Shown: positions 15,182 to 20,605 of the stretch, one piece after another
Position numbering within the stretch: the stretch's first letter is position 1
Layout of the letters: every line of letters starts with the position of its first letter
NCBI GenBank assembly: GCA_004295885.1
Contig: SEDG01000042.1
Location: 1-20,605 of the forward strand
Source of the DNA: Pedobacter sp.
GTDB lineage: Bacteria > Bacteroidota > Bacteroidia > Sphingobacteriales > Sphingobacteriaceae
DNA length: 20,605 nt
Direction of reading: 5' to 3'
Notes under the pieces: model-generated
The model's input: the letters and a program-made list of their open reading frames with translations, nothing else
Told to the model about the DNA's origin: nothing
Databases searched by the model: none
Made by a program: the position numbers and the translations under genes

Positions 15182-15517
15182 CTATAAAGCGTTAGCAACC
15201 CTCTTAAAAAACTGGATCCCACCAAACAAAATTGCTCCCCAAAATATAAAGCCAAAATCTGCAAAAGTGGCTATCAAACCTCCAACGCACCACAATGCAC
15301 CATACAGCATGTCTTTATTTGCTCTTTCTTTTTTGGCAGATTGTATTTGTTGTTCCAAATTAGAAACAACGATAGCAGCATTTTCTTCATCTAATCCTTG
15401 TTCCATTAGTGCGTTTTGCGTTTCATAAGCACTCATTTTGTGGTTAACTAAAAGATTAGCCGCATGATCATAGACTTGATTAACCACCTGTTGTTGGTCA
15501 TCATCATTTCTTTCCAT
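15182..15517 (-). CDS. Small membrane protein of unknown function
   Basis: I do not assign a function to this 111-residue protein. The first 69 residues are hydrophilic and predicted helical, with an acidic, Gln-rich start (MERNDDDQQQ). A stretch at 30-55 (YETQNALMEQGLDEENAAIVV) looks like a small helical bundle or UBA-like helix pair. Residues 70-104 hold two closely spaced hydrophobic segments separated by FADFG, then a short basic end (FFKRVANAL). It should sit in the cytoplasmic membrane as a hairpin with the N-domain inside. Proteins of this plan, with a soluble helical domain and two C-terminal helices, are common and poorly studied in Bacteroidota. No signal peptide. It is a real gene judging by length, composition and the clean domain layout. 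Confidence 0.75.
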   Translation of the reverse strand: MERNDDDQQQVVNQVYDHAANLLVNHKMSAYETQNALMEQGLDEENAAIVVSNLEQQIQSAKKERANKDMLYGALWCVGGLIATFADFGFIFWGAILFGGIQFFKRVANAL

Positions 15518-15722
15518 AATTTATTGAATAAGAGAGTTAAATTTTTATAGTTGTCATTATACCGTTGGAATTCAATATAAATTTAGTAAAAGATTTGAAA
15601 GCTTGAAAAAGATTTTCTGCTTTTTCATGAGCTAGTGATTAGCTATCGGTGAGGTTATCGTTTATCAATATATTTTAATAAACCAGAAACTTCCAAACCA
15701 CAAATTTTTACCAAATTTGTAA

Positions 15723-16574
15723 ATGCCTCCAATAAAGCGAAAGCCAACAGCAAGAAAGCCAAGTGTCCGTAAAAAGACAAATAAATCCAATATTACAAAA
15801 TGGAGAATAGCGATCGCTGGAATATTATTGGTGCTACTTTCTCCATTTTATTATGGTTATGTATTAAAAATAGCTTCATCAGCTTGGTTTTGGCTGCGCC
15901 ATCCAAACGAAGACAAAAATTACAGAACCTATGAAAGCTTCAATATTAAAATTCCAAAGAAATATACAGTTCACGGTATTGATGTTTCTTATTATCAAGG
16001 TAAAATAGATTGGACAAAGGTAAAGGCAATGGAAGATGACGATGTGAAAATCACTTTTGCTTTTATCAAGGCTACAGAAGGCTTATTAAGTGTCGACCCA
16101 TATTTTCAGCGTAATTGGCGGGAAGCGCCAAAAGCTGGACTAAAAGTTGGCGCCTATCATTTTTTTAGGCCAAAGAGGTCTGGCTTGTGGCAAGCTAATT
16201 TCTTCTTGCAAACCGCCAATTTCGAAAAAGGAGATTTGCCTCCAGTTGTAGATATAGAAAGTTTAGATGGAGTTTCTCCAGAAAAAATGAGGAAGGAATT
16301 AAATGCCTTTATCATTCAGGTTGAGGAAAAAACCAAAGTCAAACCAATAATCTATACAGGTCTTAGATTTTATAAAGATCATTTACTGGGATACTATGAT
16401 AAATATCCGTTTTGGGTGGCCCATTATCATCAGCCTAAGCTAAAACTGGCAAATAATGCTTATAAGTTTTGGCAACATTCTGATAAAGCAAGAATCAACG
16501 GAATAAATCACGTAGTAGATTTTAATGCTTTTAACGGCGATAGCTTAGCTTTTTCTAAAATTCTAATTCAATAA
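15723..16574 (+). CDS. Membrane-anchored GH25 lysozyme (N-acetylmuramidase)
   Basis: This 283-residue protein is a glycoside hydrolase family 25 enzyme, which cleaves the MurNAc-GlcNAc bond of peptidoglycan. A short, very basic N-terminus (1-27) is followed by a membrane segment at about 28-52, so the enzyme is anchored facing the periplasm. The catalytic domain starts near 82 with HGIDVSYYQGKIDW (Asp87). It continues with FAFIKATEG (113-120), GAYHFFRP (143-150) and the catalytic PPVVDIES (Asp177, Glu179), and ends with WVAHYHQP, FWQHSDKARINGI and VDFNAFNG. All expected acidic residues are present. The length is typical for a bare GH25 domain plus anchor. It is convergent with the GIN-domain gene across a shared terminator and stands alone on its strand. 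Confidence 0.93.
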   Translation: MPPIKRKPTARKPSVRKKTNKSNITKWRIAIAGILLVLLSPFYYGYVLKIASSAWFWLRHPNEDKNYRTYESFNIKIPKKYTVHGIDVSYYQGKIDWTKVKAMEDDDVKITFAFIKATEGLLSVDPYFQRNWREAPKAGLKVGAYHFFRPKRSGLWQANFFLQTANFEKGDLPPVVDIESLDGVSPEKMRKELNAFIIQVEEKTKVKPIIYTGLRFYKDHLLGYYDKYPFWVAHYHQPKLKLANNAYKFWQHSDKARINGINHVVDFNAFNGDSLAFSKILIQ

Positions 16575-16608
16575 AAAAAGCCTATCAATTTGTTTGATAG
16601 GCTTTTTT
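16575..16608. terminator. Bidirectional intrinsic terminator
   Basis: AAAAAGCCTATCAA (16575-16588) pairs with TTGATAGGCTTTTT (16594-16607) around a 5-base loop. The A and T runs serve both the GH25 gene and the convergent GIN-domain gene. The stem begins right after the GH25 stop codon. Confidence 0.92.
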
Positions 16609-16622
16609 ATTTGTTTGGTTTA

Positions 16623-17225
16623 TTAGTCTCTAGAAACGTAAACATCAGATTTCATTTCAGTTTTTTTAGATTTAAATTTATCTAGGCTAATTTTAGACGA
16701 TTTATCCATATCTACTGTATATAAACCTGTAGTCCCTTTTAAGCCTAACTTAGATTCGCCTTTAACAGATGTATATAAGCTCTCAGTATTTGCATTCAAT
16801 TTCACATTTGCTTTATCAGATACAAAAACCTGAAGATATTTTAAGTTTAATTGGCTGTTTGCTGCAACATAAGCATCACCAGAAGCTTCAATTCTATAAA
16901 TGTCGTCTACATAAATGGTAACTTTACCTGCTTGGCCATTTTTTGAACTTACATATAGAGAACTTCCTACTTTTTTAACAGAAACTTCTTCATTTCCATC
17001 ATTTGTATATAATACCTTAGATTTTGAGTTTTGTATGATAGTTACTTCTACATTTCCACTAACATTTAACTTGTTAATAGAAGAAATCTTAACAGCACTT
17101 GCAGATACAGTTGTCTCATTAATAGTTACAATTGGATTAACGTTGTTATTTGCATAAACTGTTGAAGATGTGATTGCTAACGCGATAAAGCCAGTAGCAA
17201 TGATGGTTTTGATTGAAGTTTTCAT
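16623..17225 (-). CDS. Secreted GIN-domain (DUF2807-like) beta-solenoid protein
   Basis: From the ATG at 17225 the protein has 200 residues. It starts with a clear signal peptide (MKTSIKTIIATGFIALA, cleavage probably after VYA near residue 24). The mature part is built of short beta strands: LNVSGNVEVTI, SLYVSSKNG, VTIYVDD, IEASGDAYVAAN, LQVFVSDKANVKLN and SKLGLKGT. This is the pattern of the GIN/DUF2807 right-handed beta-solenoid, a family common in Bacteroidota and of unknown function. No LPxTG, T9SS tail or lipobox is seen, so it is probably periplasmic. The frame continues upstream to 17267, but those 14 residues precede the signal peptide and look non-coding. It shares a terminator with the GH25 gene. 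Confidence 0.8.
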   Translation of the reverse strand: MKTSIKTIIATGFIALAITSSTVYANNNVNPIVTINETTVSASAVKISSINKLNVSGNVEVTIIQNSKSKVLYTNDGNEEVSVKKVGSSLYVSSKNGQAGKVTIYVDDIYRIEASGDAYVAANSQLNLKYLQVFVSDKANVKLNANTESLYTSVKGESKLGLKGTTGLYTVDMDKSSKISLDKFKSKKTEMKSDVYVSRD

Positions 17226-17360
17226 AATATAATAATTTGTGGGTTTTTGTAGATAAGACGACCACACGGCGAAAACGTTGCACGCAATATTACACTTTTA
17301 TACGAAAACTTCGTAAATATCGACGAACGCCAATTTTACTTAGACGAAACCGAGTAACTC

Positions 17361-17435
17361 CGTCATATCGAAGAAGGTACGACTGAGATGTCTGTTGGTT
17401 TAGTGAAAGCAATTAATAGATTTCTCCTCACTGCG
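17361..17435. repeat. Dispersed-type intergenic repeat abutting the epimerase stop
   Basis: The element starts CGTCATATCGAAGAAGG and ends CTCACTGCG, three bases before the epimerase stop codon. Inside, GAGATGTCT (17385-17393) and AGATTTCTC (17418-17426) form an imperfect inverted pair (7 of 9). I recognise the style (CGTCAT...GAGAT...AGATTTCTC) from Pedobacter-type intergenic repeats, from memory only. The right arm seems cut off, as a full copy would be expected to end in a CGTCAT complement. Confidence 0.5.
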
Positions 17436-17438
17436 TTA

Positions 17439-18536
17439 TTAGATCACCCAGCTTTCACAAGTTTTTAAGAATTCTTCATCAGCATCAGCTCCAATACCAA
17501 CAGTATCTGGAACATCTAGGAAGTAACCATCGTAGGTTAGTCCGCCAACGACAGGGTCAATTAAATGGCCAAGTAAACAAGTATCTAAATCGAAAAATAC
17601 CACATTGGCGCTAGCTAGAGCGAAATGTAAGTTGGCACTCAAGGCAATTCTACTTTCTAGCATGCTGCCAATCATACATTTAACACCGTGTTGCAAAGCT
17701 TCCTCGTGTATTTTTTGTGCACCTAGTATGCCCCCGGATTTTGCGAATTTGATATTTAAATATTCACAGGCTTGACTGTTTATTAATTTTCTAGCGTCAT
17801 GATGATTGTAACAACTTTCATCAGCCATTATTTTGATCGGAGAGTTAAGTGCCAGTTCTGGCAACTGGTCATCAAACCAAGTACGCATAGGCTGTTCACA
17901 AAATTCGATGTTTTGAGATTTTAGTTCGCCAAGCGCAAAAAGTGCGTCATCAAAAGTCCAACCTTGGTTGGCATCTAAACGTAAAATCATTTCCTCGCCA
18001 ACGACAGCTCTTATCTGTTTTACTCGCTCAATATCTTCATGAACTTTTTTGCCTAACTTGATTTTAATTATTCTACAGCCATTTTCCTGATATTTAAGCG
18101 CTGTTTGCGCCATTCCTTCTGGAGTATCAATTCCAATGGTCATATCAGTTTCTATGGTTCTTTTGTGTCCACCTAAAAATTTGTACAAAGGAAGTTTTGC
18201 ATCTCTGGCGGCAATATCAAATAATGCCATGTCAAAAGCACTTTTAATGGTTGCATTATGGTCTGCATAAGCTAATAAATCTTGCATCCTTTCGGGAATT
18301 TCTAGCGGATTTTTACCTTTTAATATTTGTGCAAAATCCTTTGCCATAGCTAGGCAAGTCTCTTGGGTCTCACCAACAATCATCGGAAAAGCAGAACATT
18401 CGCCCACGCCATGAATACCTGCATCGGTATAAATTCTAATCAATACATTTTGGGCAAAATGCATGGTGCCAGTGGCGATAACAAAAGGCTCCATTGGGAT
18501 GCTAAAACGATAAATTTCGGTGTGTGTGATTTTCAT
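17439..18536 (-). CDS. Dipeptide epimerase (L-Ala-D/L-Glu epimerase type), enolase superfamily
   Basis: This is a 365-residue protein of the muconate-lactonizing subgroup of the enolase superfamily. Acid/base lysines are Lys160 in KIKLG (158-162) and Lys263 in NIKFAKSGG. Metal ligands are Asp188 (LDANQGW), Glu214 (CEQP) and Asp239 (ADES). The C-terminal FFDLDT (314-319) supplies the DxD pair that binds the dipeptide amino group, which marks the dipeptide-epimerase branch. L-Ala-D-Glu epimerases invert the Glu centre so that murein peptides can be degraded and reused in the cytoplasm; Bacteroidota members can have other dipeptide preferences. It is divergent from the DUF255 gene. A period-7 tract lies in its leader and a repeat element touches its stop codon. 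Confidence 0.9.
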   Translation of the reverse strand: MKITHTEIYRFSIPMEPFVIATGTMHFAQNVLIRIYTDAGIHGVGECSAFPMIVGETQETCLAMAKDFAQILKGKNPLEIPERMQDLLAYADHNATIKSAFDMALFDIAARDAKLPLYKFLGGHKRTIETDMTIGIDTPEGMAQTALKYQENGCRIIKIKLGKKVHEDIERVKQIRAVVGEEMILRLDANQGWTFDDALFALGELKSQNIEFCEQPMRTWFDDQLPELALNSPIKIMADESCYNHHDARKLINSQACEYLNIKFAKSGGILGAQKIHEEALQHGVKCMIGSMLESRIALSANLHFALASANVVFFDLDTCLLGHLIDPVVGGLTYDGYFLDVPDTVGIGADADEEFLKTCESWVI

Positions 18537-18540
18537 TATT

Positions 18541-18575
18541 GAGATATAAGAAAGTAGCTTTGAGATTTAAGAGTA
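18541..18575 (-). repeat. Period-7 array in the epimerase leader
   Basis: Reading the minus strand towards the start codon: TACTCTT, AAATCTC, AAAGCTA, CTTTCTT, ATATCTC, then AATA and ATG. Bases 4-6 of each heptamer are TCT, once GCT. The array ends four bases before the start codon at 18536. Confidence 0.5.
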
Positions 18576-18647
18576 CTAAATTAAAAAACAATAATTAATC
18601 CAGATGGGTTAAACGGATAATTTATAATTTTACAAGGTTGAGAAAAA

Positions 18648-18682
18648 GTCTCAAATCTCAATTCTCCATACTCAAATCTATT
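18648..18682 (+). repeat. Period-7 array abutting the DUF255 start codon
   Basis: Five heptamers in a row, GTCTCAA, ATCTCAA, TTCTCCA, TACTCAA and ATCTATT, end exactly at the ATG at 18683. Positions 3-4 are CT in all five. It mirrors the array in the divergent epimerase leader. Confidence 0.55.
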
Positions 18683-20605
18683 ATGCAAGAACCAAATAAC
18701 CTTATTCACGCTTCATCTCCATATTTATTACAACACGCCTATAATCCAGTTGAGTGGTACGAGTGGGGGCCAGAGGCATTAGAAAAAGCCAAAAACGAGA
18801 ATAAATTAATTTTAGTAAGCATTGGTTATTCTGCCTGTCACTGGTGTCATGTAATGGAACATGAAAGTTTTGAGGACTTCGAAGTGGCAGAAGTGATGAA
18901 CAAAAACTTCGTTTGCATCAAGGTGGATAGAGAAGAAAGACCAGATATAGACCAAATTTATATGTTGGCCGTACAATTGATGAACGGAAATGGAGGGTGG
19001 CCATTAAATGCAATATGTTTGCCAGATCAAAGACCAGTTTACGGTGGCACCTATTTCAGAAAAAATGATTGGATAAGTATTTTATTAAATGTTTCAGACC
19101 TCTGGAAAAATGAACCTGCCAAAGCTTTAAATTATGCAGAGCGATTAACAGAAGGCATTCAGCAGTCGGAGAAGATTATTCCATCTAGCGTAGATGTTGT
19201 TTTTGAACAATTGCATCTGGCGGAAATTATTGAACCTTGGAAACGTCATTTCGATATCGATGGAGGCGGATACAACAGAGCACCAAAGTTTCCATTGCCA
19301 AATAATTGGAGTTTTTTGTTGAGATATAGCGTACTAACGCCAGATGAATCCACTTTCATGGCAGTTTGCTCCACACTTGAAGAGATGGCAAAAGGTGGAA
19401 TATACGACCAAGTTGGGGGTGGCTTTGCTAGGTATTCGGTAGATGATAAATGGCACGTTCCTCATTTCGAAAAAATGCTATATGATAATGCGCAGTTAAT
19501 CGGTTTATATGCAGAAGCCTATCAGTGTTTGAAATTTGAGCCGTTTGTGCAGATAATTATAGATACCATCGATTGGGTTTTCAGAGAAATGAGTGCAGAA
19601 AACGGACTATTCTATTCGGCTTTAGATGCAGATAGCGAAGGCGTGGAGGGTAAGTTTTATGTATGGGATAAGGCAACTTTCGATAAAGTTGTAGAGGAAG
19701 ATGCTGCACTTGTTGGAGAATATTTTAATGTAACGGAAGAAGGAAACTGGGAAGAAGAACAAACCAATATTTTAAGGAGGCTAATCAATGATGAGGATTT
19801 TATTAAAAAACATAATATAGACATCGCAACGCTTTATGATAAGGTGGCATTGGCAAAGGCTAAACTATTAGATGAAAGAACTAATCGTGTGCGACCTGGA
19901 TTAGATGATAAATGTTTAACCGCTTGGAATGCAATGATGATTAAGTCTTTGGCAGAAACTTCTCAAATTTTAGATTATGAGATGTATTATGATAGAGCAA
20001 AGTTAGCTGCCGAATTTATTTTAGAGAATATGGTAACTCCAGATGGTGGATTATATCGTAATTATAAAAATGGAAAAGCAACTATTCCAGGGTTTTTGGA
20101 CGATTATGCTTTTATGATTGAAGCTTTAATTTCCCTTTATGAGGCTGATTTTGATGAGGTTTGGTTGGAAGAAGCTAAATCATTAACCAATTATGTGTTG
20201 CTTAATTTTAAGGATGAAGAAAATGACATGTTCTTTTACACCGCAAGTAATGGCGAAGAATTAATTGCTCGTAAACACGAAGTAATGGATAACGTAATCC
20301 CTGCATCTAACTCTGTAATGGCGCAAAACCTTCAAAAATTAGGTTTGTTTTTTGATGATGAAAGTTATCGAGACAAAGCATCAGCTATGCTTAAATCGGT
20401 TTTACCAAGAATAAAAGCTTACGGTTCTGCTTATTCTAATTGGTGTACACAATTGCTAAATGAAGTCCATGGCATTAACGAAATTGCCATAATGGGTACT
20501 GATTTTAACAACGTGAAGAAGGAACTCAACACCAATTACATTCCTAATAAAATTGTTTTGGGTGGGGAGAAAAGTGAACTTCCGTTATTAAAAGATAAAG
20601 AAAGT
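18683..20605 (+). CDS. DUF255 thioredoxin-domain protein (YyaL/SSP411 family), 3' end outside window
   Basis: I translated this by hand from the ATG at 18683; it is open for 641 codons to the window edge. The family is usually about 670-690 residues, so only the last few dozen are missing. The N-terminal thioredoxin-like domain opens with NNLIHASSPYLLQHAYNPVEW and holds SACHWCHVMEHESF with the CxxC pair Cys52/Cys55, then VDREERPDID and GGWPLNAICLPDQRP. The rest is an alpha/alpha six-barrel of the kind seen in GlcNAc 2-epimerases and cellulases, with GGGYNRAPKFP, VGGGFARYSVDDKWHVPHFEKMLYDNAQL (shown here only as family landmark), ALDADSEG, LTAWNAMMI and FLDDYAF. The function is unknown; it should be cytoplasmic. 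The start follows a period-7 array, and the best -7 candidate, TAATTTTA, is imperfect. Confidence 0.92.
   Translation, partial: MQEPNNLIHASSPYLLQHAYNPVEWYEWGPEALEKAKNENKLILVSIGYSACHWCHVMEHESFEDFEVAEVMNKNFVCIKVDREERPDIDQIYMLAVQLMNGNGGWPLNAICLPDQRPVYGGTYFRKNDWISILLNVSDLWKNEPAKALNYAERLTEGIQQSEKIIPSSVDVVFEQLHLAEIIEPWKRHFDIDGGGYNRAPKFPLPNNWSFLLRYSVLTPDESTFMAVCSTLEEMAKGGIYDQVGGGFARYSVDDKWHVPHFEKMLYDNAQLIGLYAEAYQCLKFEPFVQIIIDTIDWVFREMSAENGLFYSALDADSEGVEGKFYVWDKATFDKVVEEDAALVGEYFNVTEEGNWEEEQTNILRRLINDEDFIKKHNIDIATLYDKVALAKAKLLDERTNRVRPGLDDKCLTAWNAMMIKSLAETSQILDYEMYYDRAKLAAEFILENMVTPDGGLYRNYKNGKATIPGFLDDYAFMIEALISLYEADFDEVWLEEAKSLTNYVLLNFKDEENDMFFYTASNGEELIARKHEVMDNVIPASNSVMAQNLQKLGLFFDDESYRDKASAMLKSVLPRIKAYGSAYSNWCTQLLNEVHGINEIAIMGTDFNNVKKELNTNYIPNKIVLGGEKSELPLLKDKES

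Noticed and set aside
15605..15644. Two weak hairpins (GAAAAAG/CTTTTTC and AGCTA/TAGCT) as a terminator or small RNA
   Set aside because: Stems are short and AT-rich, no T tract follows, and they lie upstream of both neighbouring genes rather than after one.
17226..17267. Upstream start for the GIN-domain protein
   Set aside because: It would place 14 polar residues before a clear signal peptide; the ATG at 17225 is better.

Overview
The window looks like a stretch of ordinary chromosome from a low-GC member of the Bacteroidota, most likely family Sphingobacteriaceae (Pedobacter-like). The grounds are AT-rich intergenic DNA, TAnnTTTG-type -7 promoter boxes, almost no Shine-Dalgarno sequences, a type IX secretion (T9SS) C-terminal tail, a BlaI/M56 pair, a DUF4290 gene next to murA, and dispersed short-period intergenic repeats. 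The genus is inferred from protein and repeat style and was not searched. No rRNA, tRNA, CRISPR array, phage, transposase or integrase was seen.

Layout. 1-1450: an M56 (BlaR1/MecR1-type) membrane metallopeptidase, cut by the window edge, and its BlaI-type repressor overlap head to tail on the minus strand, with two identical dyad operators upstream. 1539-4124: dprA and a CBS-domain cystathionine beta-synthase on the plus strand, ended by a bidirectional terminator. 4405-6466: murA and a DUF4290 gene on the minus strand. 6467-7011: a gene-free stretch full of short repeats. 7012-9045: a UvrD/PcrA-like helicase that has lost its N-terminal ATP-binding region. 9312-9623: a DUF493 gene. 9700-11738: an overlapping pair of bacterial PH-domain membrane proteins. 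11795-12757: a secreted SGNH hydrolase with a T9SS tail. 12933-14303: an M20 dipeptidase. 14534-15517: an FMN reductase and a small membrane protein. 15723-17225: a GH25 lysozyme facing a secreted GIN/DUF2807-like protein across a shared terminator. 17439-20605: a dipeptide epimerase divergent from a DUF255 (YyaL/SSP411-type) gene that runs off the window.

Functionally the window is mostly housekeeping and cell-envelope work. Peptidoglycan is a loose theme: murA makes precursor, the GH25 enzyme cuts murein, and the epimerase and perhaps the M20 dipeptidase process small peptides. These genes are not in one operon, so the link is only suggestive.

I do not see a convincing new defence or mobile system. 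The items most worth a second look are the helicase without a Walker A motif, the twin operators of the BlaI/M56 unit, period-9 and period-7 repeat arrays between genes (two of the latter run into or nearly into start codons), and a MurA with Asp in place of the fosfomycin-target Cys.
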